A stretch of DNA of 64,000 nt from Dendrocalamus latiflorus (Eukaryota > Streptophyta > Magnoliopsida > Poales > Poaceae). The notes beneath the pieces are model-generated. The model ran no database searches, was not told where the DNA came from, and worked only from the letters and a program-made list of their open reading frames with translations. The stretch lies in assembly GCA_017311315.1 (NCBI GenBank), contig CM029638.1, forward strand, positions 11,936,197 through 12,000,196, written 5' to 3'. The position numbers and the translations under genes were made by a program. Below, piece by piece: positions 1 to 10,613 of this stretch (positions are counted from its first letter, which is position 1; each line of letters opens with the position of its first letter).

Positions 1-1009
1 GAGATCATTTAATGAACATTCCTCTGCCAACTGGGTCGTAAAATTTTGTTACATTCGATTCACAGGGTACAAATTAATCACCTTATGCTCTTCTCACTCT
101 AAATGCTAACTAAATCGCAACAACAACTACCATGCCAGCCACCACCACTGATAGACCGAATCGCGTGCCCTCATCAGTGGCAGAGCAGGTGTAAGATCGA
201 GGAGGCTGACTAGAGGGGGTGAATAGGCGGTCTTAAAATTTTTTAATTATTAATAACAATTCAAGACATATTCTATTTGTCTAATCCAAGTAAATAATGT
301 GAAAGCTTAAATCAATTCGGTTTAGCACAAATAGCGCCTAGATCAAATAAGTTCATCGAAGTGCACTAATACTTTAAGGCTATGTCAAGATTTGCAATGC
401 TAGGATGATAAATAATCAATTTAATTTTATGTATGTAAATTGCTTGAATATAAATTGAGCACAAGAAAACAAATCACAATTGACACGTTATCTTTTTACC
501 GCGGTGTTTGGAGACTTGCTGGTCTCCCCTAGTCCACGTTGAGGTAAGCCCAAACTAATTAGACTGGCTCCACGAATTAAGCCTTCCACCTCAAATCCAC
601 TAGTGGTAGCTCTTTTCCGCTCTGAGTTGGTGAACTCCAACCTTCACAACTTTGCCGAGTTTTCTCACAACCTTCTTTGAGAAGATCACCGCGCACGATG
701 CCTCCAATGCCGTCTAGGAGTCGGCAAACTCCAAGAGGAACAAGTCAAATCTCTCGCTTGACGCTCACCACGTGCAACGAATGCATAAGCTCAAATGGAC
801 ACTAAGTCCACCTTTAGATGCAACACATGCAATCTAGATCTTTTCTTCCTTCTCACAAAGTGCAACATATCCATAATTGAGTGGAGAGCCTCACACTAGC
901 TCAAGAGAATAGAAATAGATTCAACAACGTTCACTCCAACCGGCCACAAGGAGGTATTTATACCCCACACCAAAAACTAGCCACTGGAGCCAAATCCCTG
1001 AAAAATCAA

Positions 1010-1500
1010 GGCGAGCGGAAGTACAGTAGTGCAAAGGCCGGTACTTCCGCACCTATTCTAACACAACAGTAATGGCTATTTCAGAACTTCTGAACTAGCC
1101 ATTGGAAGTCAGCACAGAACTACTGCTGTTATAAATCCGATAGTGCCGATGTTCGAAGTTCCGCAAAGTCGGTGTGGTACTTCTGTTTGAGAAGGCTAGA
1201 AGTTGGTGCTCTCTGGAAAAAATATTCCGTAGGAAAATCCGGAGCTTCCGACATCTAGTAGTACCACGCAACACATGCCGGTACTTCCGCCTTCCGGTAG
1301 TATCGCTCACACAGAGCTGGTACTTCCGACGGCCAGATGAGCCACTCATGCAAAGTAGATCAGAACACTCATATCCGGTAGTACCGTGCAACACATGTCG
1401 TACTTCCGATGTCTGGTAGAACCGCTCATACGGAGCTGGTACTTCCGACCTCCGGTTGTACCGCTACACACACACAACGGTAGTTTCGATTTTCCTAACA
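1010..1500. repeat. Degenerate minisatellite, 'ggtacttccg / ccggtagtaccgc' motif
   Basis: The words 'ggtacttccg' and 'ccggtagtaccg' alternate many times between about 1020 and 1490, interspersed with 'gctcat' and 'cacac' variants. Copies are diverged and spacing is irregular, about 30-45 bp. The short ORFs in both strands are by-products of the repeat. There is no sign of a protein-coding role. Confidence 0.6.
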
Positions 1501-1880
1501 GGTGCATATATCTCAACAGATTTTGCAAAACATATTTGCAAACTATAATATCATGCACACAAGGATCAAACATGATTTCCAACAAGTTGCAAAACACATT
1601 TGCACACTTTTGAAATCATGACACAAAGAATAGGTACATGGACTCCTCACATTTGCAAAACACGTTCGCAAACCTGAGTCACATGCTACAAGGATTATAT
1701 ATGGGTTTCAATCATTTGCAAAACACATTTGCAAATATGAGCCTCATATCACAAAGAATGAAAACATGAACTTCAAACACTTACAAAACACATTTGCAAT
1801 GTATAATCCCATGTTGCAAGGATTCACTACATGAATTTCAACTATTTGCAAAACGCATTCGCAAATATAAGTCTCATGTC
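1490..1880. repeat. Tandem array, six copies of a 63-65 bp unit
   Basis: A core close to 'ttgcaaaacacatttgcaaa' recurs at about 1521, 1586, 1651, 1714, 1779 and 1843, giving spacings of 65, 65, 63, 65 and 64 bp. Between cores the text alternates between forms such as 'atcatg...acaagga' and 'acatgaatttcaa'. The core contains two copies of TTTGCAAA-like half-sites, so each unit is near-palindromic. Confidence 0.75.
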
Positions 1881-2732
1881 AAGATGAGCTAGAGTAAGTG
1901 AGGTTGAGCCATCAACATATGATGAGACTCAAACTACTAGATATGACTCCTCTTAATAGTACGGTAACCTATATTAACAATTCAATCTTCCAACCAAATA
2001 TTAAAACCAATAAAAGATTAGGAACACATCTTTAGACCTAACCAACTGGTACTTTTCTAAATTGGGATGCATAGTACACAGTACAACAGTTGCTGGTAAA
2101 AATAGGTTAGACAAGTCTTGCCATACTGTCATACAACGAATGACGACGCTAAACGAATCAGGGTCTATAAGAAATTGAGAATTTGGATTACCAATTCCAT
2201 GTGTTGAATTTGCAGGGCAAAACTCCCTCATGATCACACTGACGATTGATTGTACACATACTTTAGGAAACGAGGCATAAAATAAGGCCTTACGAAATTA
2301 GGGCAACGCCATCCACACTACTTTCCTCTTACCTAATTTTAAACTAATTAAAGTTTTAAAATTTTGACTGTACGTAATCTAAAACAACATCTATAATAGA
2401 ACGGAGGGACGGAGTAGCTAATGAGCCTCTCCTGAATCATGGCAGACCGATTGCATCAACTCCTCTATTTTCTTCTCTCTAATTTGAGCCTCACAAGCCT
2501 GGCTGCCTGCCTGCCCGCCAAACTTGAACTACAGCCACAATACTAGCCCGCACCCCAATCCCTCCCCTCTGCTTTCCCAGCCACAAAACATCCACACACC
2601 ACACCAACCGAACGGGGCAGAAGAAAGCGTTCGCCTATACTATACATACATGGCATGGGCGTACCGTTGTTTACACAGCCGAAACCAAGACCACACCAAC
2701 AAAAACAGAGCATCGAGGCAGCGGCAGCAGAG

Positions 2733-5035
2733 ATGCTCCTGGCTCGCGCCTCCCCCGCCTTGCTCCCCTCCACCTCCCCTTCCCCCTCGTCGCAGACGCC
2801 GCCGCCCTCCCCGTTCTTCGGGAGGAACCGCCACAGCGGCGGCCTGGTCTCCGCTTCACCGGCTTTACCGCACTGCGCCGTCAGGCGGTCCGTGATGGCG
2901 GCGGCCGCCGCGGTCCCGGCGGCGAAGCTGGAGGACGCCGACGCGCTCATCGACTCCGTAGAGACGTTCATATTCGACTGCGATGGTGAGAGAGATCGAT
3001 CGTCCCAGGTTTGTGAATGTTTTTTCTTTTTTTGAGCTCTCTTGAATTCGCGCGTTCTTGTTTTTGTTTTGGCGCGTAGGAGTGATTTGGAAGGGCGACA
3101 AGCTGATCGATGGCGTGCCGGAGACGCTCGACCTGCTCAGATCAAAGGTTCGTTGTAAATTGTAGATTCGGTTTCAGAAATTTCCATGGCCTTGCACCTC
3201 TTTGTTAGTTTGCTGAAGCTGATGGGGTTGTGGATGTGGTGTTGCAGGGGAAGAGGCTGGTGTTCGTGACGAACAATTCGACCAAGTCGAGGAAGCAGTA
3301 CGGCAAAAAATTTGAGACGCTGGGACTAAACGTCAAAGAGGTAGGATTTCTTGTCATGGACTGCCCCCGTGTTGATGGATTTCTTCTCCAAGTGATTGGG
3401 TTGATGAGGCCGGAATGCTACGCAGGAGGAGATATTTGCTTCATCCTTTGCAGCTGCTGCGTACCTGCAGTCCATCGACTTCCCCAAGGATAAGAAGGTA
3501 TCTATCATCATCTTGTGAAACTGTAACCACGTCGATGCACTTGATTGCACACAAGATATGCGTAAAATTAAACCTTTTTTTTTTTGGTTCAGGTTTATGT
3601 CATTGGAGAGGATGGCATTCTGAAGGAGCTGGAGCTGGCTGGATTTCAGTACCTTGGCGGACCGGTAAGTAACAAAGAATCCTCTCTTCTCTGAAGCTCC
3701 TAACTAAAACAATGGTGAATTCGTGTTTGTTGTGCCATGTTAGTAATCTCTGGCTCAGCCAATGTACCGTGCATATCAGTGTTGAATGATTCGAGTGAGC
3801 CGGTCCTCGGACAAACTTACACACATTAGATTATATCGCCGTGCAGGCAGATGGTGACAAGAAGATAGAGCTGAAGCCTGGCTTTTACATGGAGCATGAC
3901 AAAGATGTGTGTATAATGATCCTCCTCCTAGTTTGCAGTAAAATGGGATCAGTGCACTAAACACCATTTTGATTTGTCACAGGTTGGAGCAGTTGTAGTC
4001 GGATTTGATCGTTATTTTAACTACTACAAAGCTCAGTAAGTCTCTTCCTCCTTTCCTCCCTCGAAACAATGAAGTCAAGACAACTTTTCTTTAAGGCAAG
4101 TTGGTGAACTCTGCTAGGATTGTAGAAATTCAGATGAGTAATTATTTGATCACACTCATTCATTTGATACATGCAATATGTTTTCGAACGATGATGGCAG
4201 TTTCTTTTTTCGAACCTAGTGATGAATAGTGTTGTCTGCCTTCGTTGCAGAATTACATGTTAGCTCTCCTCTTCATGTAAATAAGTTTAACACTAACCAT
4301 TCCACAAGATATGTAGTCTTATTGCTGATCCACTTTAAGGTACGGGACACTCTGCATACGTGAGAATCCTGGGTGCCTTTTCATTGCAACAAACAGGGAC
4401 GCCGTCACCCATCTTACTGATGCCCAAGAGTGGGCTGGTTAGTCAGAGATTCCTACTCTTTCTGCATACAAATACAATGGAGAAATTCATACAAGAGATG
4501 TTAGAATCATGAATATTTTGCCTTCACTCAGGTGGAGGATCAATGGTCGGCGCAATTCTTGGTTCAACTAAACAAGAACCGCTTGTAGTCGGGAAGCCGT
4601 CGACATTCATGATGGACTATCTGGCAAAGAAGTAAGAGGCCAACTGTTTCAGCATCAGTCCAGTTTCATCCATCAGTTTCAGAAATGCGCATGGAAGAAT
4701 GGTCTTGATATTCTTACCTTTCTTCCTTCTCGCAGGTTTGGAATCACAACATCTCAGATATGCATGGTAGGTGACCGTTTGGATACTGACATCCTGTTTG
4801 GCCAAAACGGAGGCTGCAAGACTCTCCTTGTTCTCTCAGGTTTCTTGATCATACTCTAGCTCTGAACTCTAATAGATGCTCTGCTGATTTACATCAGTAC
4901 AAGCATTAAGGTTGGTTGCCTTCTGCAGGTGTGACTTCTCTGCAGATGCTTCAGAGCCCCGACAACTCGATCCAGCCAGATTTCTACACAAATCAAATTT
5001 CTGATTTTCTCACCCTCAAAGCAGCGACAGTCTGA
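2733..5035 (+). CDS. PGLP1: Phosphoglycolate phosphatase 1, chloroplastic (2-phosphoglycolate phosphatase)
   Basis: Hydrolyses 2-phosphoglycolate to glycolate in the chloroplast stroma, the first step of photorespiration after RuBisCO oxygenation. Exons: 2733-2985, 3080-3147, 3248-3340, 3426-3497, 3593-3664, 3847-3906, 3983-4035, 4340-4437, 4532-4631, 4736-4839, 4929-5035. They join in frame to 359 aa, close to the roughly 360 aa usual for plant PGLP1, and every intron is GT-AG. HAD motifs are visible: FDCDGVIWKGD with Asp82 and Asp84 (nucleophile and acid/base), VTNNST near 114-119, Lys278 in VVGKPST, and VGDRLDTD near 301-308. The first 50-odd residues are rich in Ser, Pro, Ala and Arg, as in a transit peptide. 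The start is the first Met in frame with the HAD domain. No lesion seen. Confidence 0.96.
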
Positions 5036-5283
5036 AGAAACATGAAGGAACTGTGTTTTAGATGGGCGAGGCCCTTGCTTTTGTACAGGCGGCATCCGCC
5101 AATTTTTAGCAACTAAAATATTACAGGGACGGTTTTCTTTCCACATTGTTTTGGAATTGAGACAAATGTTTATCTGTAACATCATCGAAGTGCATATCAA
5201 AATCGATACTGTACACTAGTCCTTGGCTCAAAATCAACAATGAGCAGACCAGAAGGCGATATGGATCAACTCGAAATCAACGG
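5036..5283. other. PGLP1 3' UTR and short spacer
   Basis: The sequence after the stop is ordinary AT-balanced DNA and probably carries the 3' UTR. No clear polyadenylation hexamer could be chosen. The LTR retroelement starts at about 5284, only about 250 bp from the stop codon. Confidence 0.4.
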
Positions 5284-5786
5284 TCATGGTTGGTGGTTGG
5301 GTACGGATCCTAGTACTGAGGATAGTACCTTATCTAGCCACCAGCAAGGCTCTTTCTTAATATGGTAGAGAGGCTCTGAAGCTTGATTTAAAAGAAGAGA
5401 GAAAAACTAAAAACTTTATTTATTCATTACTTGATTATGAATGGTGCGGCTCCTCTCTTTATATAGATGAGGTTAACCCCTAATAATATGGAAACTAACA
5501 TGATCTAATACAATCAATCAACTAAAGATAAGATCATATCTGTACTATCTAAATATAAACATATGTATCCAACTACTCCTAATATAAAGATATACATCAA
5601 ATTATTCCTAATATGAAGATATGCATCTACCTATTCTAAATATAAAGACATACATAAGATTTTATCCCTAAACAAGCAGCGTCACTACAGTACCGTGTGG
5701 GTACTATTCACGCACGCTACAGTATCCATAGTACTGTTCACTCACTTGTTGCATGCATCGCCAGAATCCTAAGCTATAATACAACA
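5284..5786 (-). repeat. LTR (3' LTR of the minus-strand element)
   Basis: Matches 7289-7776 over most of its length, including 'tttatttattcattacttg', the TATA-like 'ctctctttatatagatga' and the AT-rich tail with repeated 'aatataaagatat'. The limits are set by the TGTTG and CAACA ends and are good to a few bases. Confidence 0.72.
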
Positions 5787-5994
5787 CCTCTCACGGTGAG
5801 ACAACTCATCCTCGAGCTGTTAGATGGCACCCATGGTTGAACTTCGTCGTAACCCCATATCAATGAGAGCCCGTGGTGTCAACAGATAGTGGTGTCAACC
5901 CCAGCAAGCAACAGTACAAGTTGTACAACACATCACAACATGGTGCACAGCAAGCAGCACCTCTGTCGCAACACAGGCAAGCTATCTCGGCCTC

Positions 5995-6550
5995 CCCTTG
6001 GTGTCCCCATCCGCCTCCCCTCCTCCTCGCCATCCACCTCCGTCGCCACCTCCCCTCCTCCTCATCGTCTGACTCCTCCGCCGCCTCCCTTCCTCCTCGA
6101 CGTCTGACACCTCTGCCGCCTCCCCTTCTCCTCGCGTGTCTGCCTCCGCCTCCCCTTCCCATCCCCTTCCCCATCTACCTCTGCCACCTCGCCATTCGCC
6201 TCCGTCGCCGCCTCCCCTCCTCCTCACCATCCGCCTCCCCTTTCTATCCCATTCCTCGTCTGCCTCTGCCTCCACCTCGATGTCCGCCTCCGCCGCCACC
6301 TCCCCTCCTCCTCGCCATCCACCTTCGTCGTCTCCTCTTCTCCTTGCCATCTGCCTCCGCCTCCCCTTCCCACCCCCTTCCCTATCTACCTCTGCCTCCT
6401 CCTCGTCGTCCGCCTCCACCGCTACCTTTCCTCCTCCTCGTTCGCCTCCGCACCGAAACCACCGTCTCCACCACCCCTAAATCGATGCTTCTGCTACCCC
6501 TCTTCCCCCTCCCCATCATCAGCATCCATCTCAAGCCCCTAATGCCCCCG
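5995..6550. repeat. CCTCC/CCGCC low-complexity tract inside the LTR element
   Basis: The plus strand is almost entirely C, T and some G in short reiterated phrases such as 'cctcctcgccatccacctcc'. Long open frames exist in several frames on both strands and encode only Ser/Pro/Leu-rich or Gly/Arg/Glu-rich strings. That pattern reflects composition, not coding. The tract probably grew by replication slippage of one or a few short units. Confidence 0.7.
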
Positions 6551-6744
6551 TAGATCTAACGTGGCCTCCACCTCCAGCCGCTTCCATGCATAGGTTCGGA
6601 GTTAGCTCCTCCACCGGATTGCCTTGCCTCTAAGGTATGTGATTCTAACAATTGGTGTTGTATAGAGCACTGGTTTAGTGACTTTAGTGTGTGTGTCCAT
6701 CTAATTTAGAAGTTTATTCTACAATTGTGCACTTGTTATACTTG

Positions 6745-6930
6745 AATGCTATGTAACAAGCCTAACAAGCCGAGCTCAAGCTTTCAACCGAACCGAGTCG
6801 AGCTCGAGCTTTCAACCGAACTGAGCCGAGCCAAGCCTTTGTTTCAGCTCGTTAGCTTAATGAGCTGAACCGGGCCACTTGCCTAACGAGCTTTTACGAG
6901 TCGAGCTGAGCCGGCTCAATATCCACCCCC
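6745..6930. repeat. 'gagctcgag / gccgagc' rich repeat fragment
   Basis: Words such as 'gccgagctcaagctttcaac' and 'cgagctcgagctttcaac' recur here, next to the gag relic. The composition resembles the termini of the hAT-like element at 29199-30398, suggesting an old relative nested in the LTR element. No target-site duplication could be found. Confidence 0.35.
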
Positions 6931-6974
6931 TACTCGGTGGAGACTTGACTTGTGGGTGGAGACGGCGCAATGGT

Positions 6975-7253
6975 GGTGGTAAAACAGAGGTTGACGTGTT
7001 TAACAAAACTTGGCCATGTCTACGCCCCGAGTGCACACTCTAGCTGCCGATACAACAGAGTATCATTGTCCATCAAGTGGTGCGATGCCAACCACTCTTC
7101 CTCTTCCTCCATCGTCCGCTACTCCTTGAAGAATTGCTCAAAGCGATTTAACCAAGATTGCATATCTTCCTTGCCATCGAAGGTCGGAAGGACTAGGTAG
7201 TAGAATCGTGAAACCCATGCCTTCATAGGATCGAAACCCCTTCTGCTTGCCAT
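6975..7253 (-). pseudogene. gag (Retrotrans_gag-type) remnant with in-frame stops
   Basis: On the minus strand a start at 7253 opens a frame with the hallmarks of plant Ty3-like gag proteins: a PTFDGKED segment, then WLNRFEQFFKE, then WLASHHL. TAG stops interrupt it after FFKE and again after the LECALGA segment. The frame lies just inside the primer-site end of the element, where gag is expected. It is too short and broken to work; any mobility would have needed a helper element. Confidence 0.7.
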
Positions 7254-7288
7254 AGATGGCGGAGTAACAGTTAGCTCTGATATTAAAT

Positions 7289-7776
7289 GTTATGGATAGT
7301 GTTGGTTGGGTACGGATCCGAAGACCGAAGGTAGGGCACTCGCCCTTAAACGACCGACCATACCGCCGTCAAGGCTTTGGGGTTTAGTTGAAGAGAGGGA
7401 GAAACTAGGAACTTTATTTATTCATTACTTGATTATGAATGATGCAACTCCTCTCTTTATATAGATGATGTTAGCCTCTAATAATATGAAAACTAATATG
7501 ATCTAATGTAACCAATCAACTAAAAATAAGATCATATTTATACTATCTAAATATAAAGATATGTATCTATCTATTCCTAATATAAATATATACATCCAAC
7601 TATTCTTAATAGAAGATACACATCTAACTATTTTAAATATAAAGGCATATATAAGTTTCTATCTATAAACGGGTAGCGTACAGTACCACGCGGTATTGTT
7701 ATGCGCTACAATGCCCATGATACTGTTGACACACCTGCTGCGTACATCTCCCCGATCTAAGGTCATAGCATCAACA
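7289..7776 (-). repeat. LTR (5' LTR of the minus-strand element)
   Basis: Direct copy of 5284-5786. It abuts the tRNA-Met-like primer site on its left, which marks it as the 5' LTR for minus-strand transcription. The two LTRs differ at many positions, so the insertion is not recent. Confidence 0.72.
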
Positions 7777-8179
7777 CTAAGCAAATTAAAAGAGGCAAAG
7801 GCACAAAGCACGAGATCGGTATGGCCAAACAAAATAGTGGGGGGGGGGGGGGGTGTTGACAGAATAAGACTGATTGTTCTGTTGCTCATGAAGAAAAAAA
7901 ATCCTGAAGAGAAGTGTAACTTTCCATGTGGTATCTCTGACAATATTGGCACATACTATTGCACTTGGATCACGTAACATGATAGTGCTTCTGAGATGCA
8001 ATGAGTTATGGGTTACTAAAACATTAGAACTGCAAATTAGGTGTATGATGTATGTACGTAGACCTAAAGCCATCGGCCACAGCCGGAAAAAAACCCACCC
8101 AGGTCAATTGAGTACTGACAAAAATTGCACGATGAAAATGAGAAAATCTATACAGTTTTAGTTGTACATTATTGCTCCT
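7777..8179. other. Spacer and probable 3' UTR of the TraB-like gene
   Basis: Includes a pure G run at about 7841-7853. No gene or element is recognisable. The portion next to 8180 is the likely 3' UTR of the minus-strand gene. Confidence 0.35.
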
Positions 8180-10150
8180 TTATTTTGTTGATTTTTTTAA
8201 GTTGCTCATCATCAACGGTCGCAAAGCTTCTTTCACATTTTGTCCCCTTGTTTGCCTCACTTCCTGGGATGTGAGACGCAGGCTCTCAAGACCACGGCCT
8301 AGAGAGGCAATCATGGGAACAGAAGGTACCGCCTCGGCTGCACACTCGATCCCATCTCCATGCATCAGGAGGCCAGCACATGCAGCCATGCTACAGCCAA
8401 ATGTTGTCCAAGGAGCGATTCTGAAAGGTTGCTTGTGCCTCTTTTGCATTATTTCGTAGAAAGAAGTCCGCATTGCCATCAAGGAAGTTCTCTTCGCTGA
8501 TGATATTACAGTGTGTGTCACCGCTCGAATCTTCTCTGCTGAAGCCGTAAACTGTAAAGCAGATGCCTTCGATCCAGCACTAACAACCCCATGAGAGAGG
8601 ATCTTGCTTAATGCAACACTAGCATGTCTTTCCGCCTGCATTAAGCCATACTTCAAAACCACTGGAGTTTTATAGGGAGCCAACAGCTTAAGGAAGGCAG
8701 AAGCATTGACAGTTTTTGACAAAGATGAAAAGCCCAGAATAGCTGTTCCTCCTGCACCAACTGCGACCACAGGTTTCTCAGCTATCCAACTCTTTTTATC
8801 AATGCTGTCAGCCAACGGCAGCTCATTGTTATCACTGTCGTTTTCATTGCCATAATGCCTGAAGCAACTGCTAGCTAATTGTGTGATCTCTGAAGGAACG
8901 GGAGTCTCCCAGTGTCTCCTTATTCCAGCTAAGCAGCTGGCATCAACTATAGCCACCACAGAACCGAACTCCTTTAGTTGGCTTCTCAGAGCTTGCACAA
9001 AAAGAATGTGGCACTTCTCTTCAGAATGGAGTTCTGAAAAGTCCAACTTTTTTAAACCATGATTCTCTCTCGTGTCAACATGGCTTCTTCCCGCATTATT
9101 CAAACCTATTCTGAGGGCCTCTATTGCAATTCTAAATACATAGACATCAGACAACATTTCACTGCTAATTGGCTTCCCCTCGTGAACTTGATTCAGCAAC
9201 TTCTGAGCAGAAGCCATAGCCCTCCCAATTGACGGAATGTCCACAAATATATCATAAAGATCAGCAAGCAAAGGGTAGACAGACTGCGCAAAAAATGGAG
9301 CCTCGTATCTGTCTGCCGGCTTGCATTCCGACAGCCTGCACTCAGGGACAGCATTGTAAGAGAGAGCTTGGGACATCAACAAATTAACAGTTGGAGCTAG
9401 CGACTTCACGAGTTGTCCTCCATTATCATCCACAAGGCATATCTTCCTGACATGGGAGCTTACAATTGAAGTGGCACTCTGAGGGAGCAAGCAGCTAGTC
9501 TGCGATTGCAGACCTGAGTTATCATCTGCGTCACTCTGAGGGAGCAAGCAGCTAGCCTGTAATTGCTGACCTGAGTTATTTTCCGTACTATTTCGGCTGG
9601 CTGATCCACCAGCGTTGCAATTCCTCTCATATGGAGACTCGAGCAAGAGAAAACACGAGCCTGTCTCCTCCGCAGCTCTCTTGGCAGCCAACAGGTGGCC
9701 GTAGAATCCAACCCCAAAAATCTCCTGCAAGACCTGGCACGCGGCCGCTTTCACATACTGATCTTTGCTCTTCTTCTCCGTGACGCACCTCTTGATCACC
9801 TGGAACGGCGACGCCGGAACGCCGCCTGCCCCGCCGCCGGCCAGGCACTCATCCTCGATCCGAACGTCGTCGACCGCCGTGTGCGCGACCTGGGTGACCA
9901 CGGCCTTGGGGCGCACCTCCCTGATCAGGTGGTCGGCATCCGAAGCGGACTGCTCGGACAGGTTCTGCGCGGCCAGGATGTAGATCACGCCCTGCAAATC
10001 GGGCTCGCGGAGCGCGAAGACGAACTGCTTCGTCTCCTCCGGCACCGAGAGCGCCCGCACCAGCCGCGCGGACGCGCGCAGGTCGTCGTCCCTTAGGAGA
10101 GCAGAGAGCGGCCACAGGCTTTGCAGGTACGAGAGCAGAGCCGACGCCAT
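8180..10150 (-). CDS. Intronless TraB/PrgY-like conserved plant protein, function unknown
   Basis: One uninterrupted frame of 656 aa starting MASALLSYLQSLWPLSALL. Three segments recall the TraB/PrgY fold: HLIREVRPKAVV near the N terminus (compare the family's E-V-x-P-D-x-V-x-V-E region), GHLLAAKRAAEETGSCFLLL (compare the E-x-x-x-A-x-x-A-x-x-x-G segment) and VAIVDASCLAGIRRHW (compare VVGxGHLxGIxxxW). The TraB His and Glu positions are not clearly kept, so this may be a diverged, non-catalytic branch. Two Ala/Gly/Leu-rich hydrophobic stretches near the C terminus could be membrane segments. The ATG at 10150 is preferred because the 125 codons upstream in frame are compositionally unlike protein and run into promoter-like DNA. 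A 57-bp duplication lies inside the gene. The gene is surely real; the family call is tentative. Confidence 0.8.
   Translation of the reverse strand: MASALLSYLQSLWPLSALLRDDDLRASARLVRALSVPEETKQFVFALREPDLQGVIYILAAQNLSEQSASDADHLIREVRPKAVVTQVAHTAVDDVRIEDECLAGGGAGGVPASPFQVIKRCVTEKKSKDQYVKAAACQVLQEIFGVGFYGHLLAAKRAAEETGSCFLLLESPYERNCNAGGSASRNSTENNSGQQLQASCLLPQSDADDNSGLQSQTSCLLPQSATSIVSSHVRKICLVDDNGGQLVKSLAPTVNLLMSQALSYNAVPECRLSECKPADRYEAPFFAQSVYPLLADLYDIFVDIPSIGRAMASAQKLLNQVHEGKPISSEMLSDVYVFRIAIEALRIGLNNAGRSHVDTRENHGLKKLDFSELHSEEKCHILFVQALRSQLKEFGSVVAIVDASCLAGIRRHWETPVPSEITQLASSCFRHYGNENDSDNNELPLADSIDKKSWIAEKPVVAVGAGGTAILGFSSLSKTVNASAFLKLLAPYKTPVVLKYGLMQAERHASVALSKILSHGVVSAGSKASALQFTASAEKIRAVTHTVISSAKRTSLMAMRTSFYEIMQKRHKQPFRIAPWTTFGCSMAACAGLLMHGDGIECAAEAVPSVPMIASLGRGLESLRLTSQEVRQTRGQNVKEALRPLMMSNLKKSTK
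9475..9588 (-). repeat. In-frame 57-bp tandem duplication (19 codons) in the TraB-like gene
   Basis: 'cactctgagggagcaagcag' occurs at 9475 and again at 9532, followed by closely matching sequence up to 'gacctgagttat'. The protein therefore carries two copies of a segment containing ASCLLPQS / TSCLLPQS. The shift is exactly 57 bp, so the frame is kept. It sits in a hydrophilic Ser/Asn/Gln-rich linker between the two TraB-like parts. Confidence 0.85.
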
Positions 10151-10613
10151 GGGCGCAGCATCAGCGGTTGCCCCGGCGGCGACTCTTCGCGGAGGCGATT
10201 GCTTTCGATCAAACGGGGAGGGTTGACTTACCCATTTCTTCTTCTCCCCGTGGGACTGATCGGGTGGCCGACGGAGCGCGCCTCGGCCGATTCTGCTCGG
10301 ACCGCCGCCGCCGCCGGCTGAGATGGGCGGAGGAAGGCGGACGGCTACGGGAATTTGGGTGGCGTGCGGGTGACTTGCCCTAGGATTTCTTTTCCTTTCG
10401 GTTTTTCTGGGCGCACCGGACTCTTTCCAGACTCGGTTGTTGCCACGGTCGCCGGTCGGTCTGTTCAGTGGACATGGCTGGGTGGAACCCGGAAAGTTCA
10501 GGCGCTGCATTGGGCCCAGCTGCACATACCGGGCCAGTCTGGTTCTGCTGCCCAGCTGCCAAAAAGCCTAGTGACAAGTGGCGATTGCTGGCTTATCTTA
10601 ATCGTATGTACAA

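Larger units (their letters stand above)
200..1960. repeat. Degenerate grass repeat block upstream of PGLP1
   Basis: No gene can be read here. The block opens with a segment containing 'ctagagggggtgaatagg', which I associate with dispersed grass repeats. It continues through AT-rich and then moderately GC-rich DNA into two tandem arrays, annotated separately at 1010-1500 and 1490-1880. No LTR pair, primer-binding site or reverse-transcriptase reading frame was found, so I cannot assign an element class. The stretch 1960-2500 after it has no recognisable feature. Confidence 0.5.
5284..7776 (-). mobile_element. Short non-autonomous LTR retrotransposon with gag remnant
   Basis: Two direct repeats of about 500 bp (5284-5786 and 7289-7776) enclose about 1.5 kb. 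Read on the minus strand, both start TGTTG and end in a CCATAACA-like sequence. Next to the right-hand LTR is a degenerate initiator-tRNA-Met primer site (plus strand 'agctctgatatta', complement of TGGTATCAGAGCT). A purine run GTGAGAGG lies just inside the left LTR, where a polypurine tract is expected. So the element reads right to left. The interior has a gag relic and GC-rich low-complexity DNA, with no reverse transcriptase or integrase. A target-site duplication was not evident. Confidence 0.75.

Noticed and set aside
1490..1880. CRISPR-like repeat-spacer pattern
   Set aside because: Spacing is regular, but the 'spacers' are diverged copies of one another and the genome is a plant; it is an ordinary tandem repeat.
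2524..3101. Several ORFs on both strands over PGLP1 exon 1
   Set aside because: Frame shadows of the GC-rich exon 1 and its leader; the PGLP1 frame has HAD motifs and consistent splicing.
5860..6553. Long Ser/Pro and Gly/Arg ORFs, up to 226 codons
   Set aside because: Produced by the CCTCC low-complexity tract inside a retroelement; several frames are open at once with no domain.
10151..10525. In-frame upstream extension (125 codons) of the TraB-like protein
   Set aside because: Low-complexity Arg/Pro/Gly composition typical of a GC-rich promoter and leader; the downstream Met at 10150 begins a normal-looking sequence.
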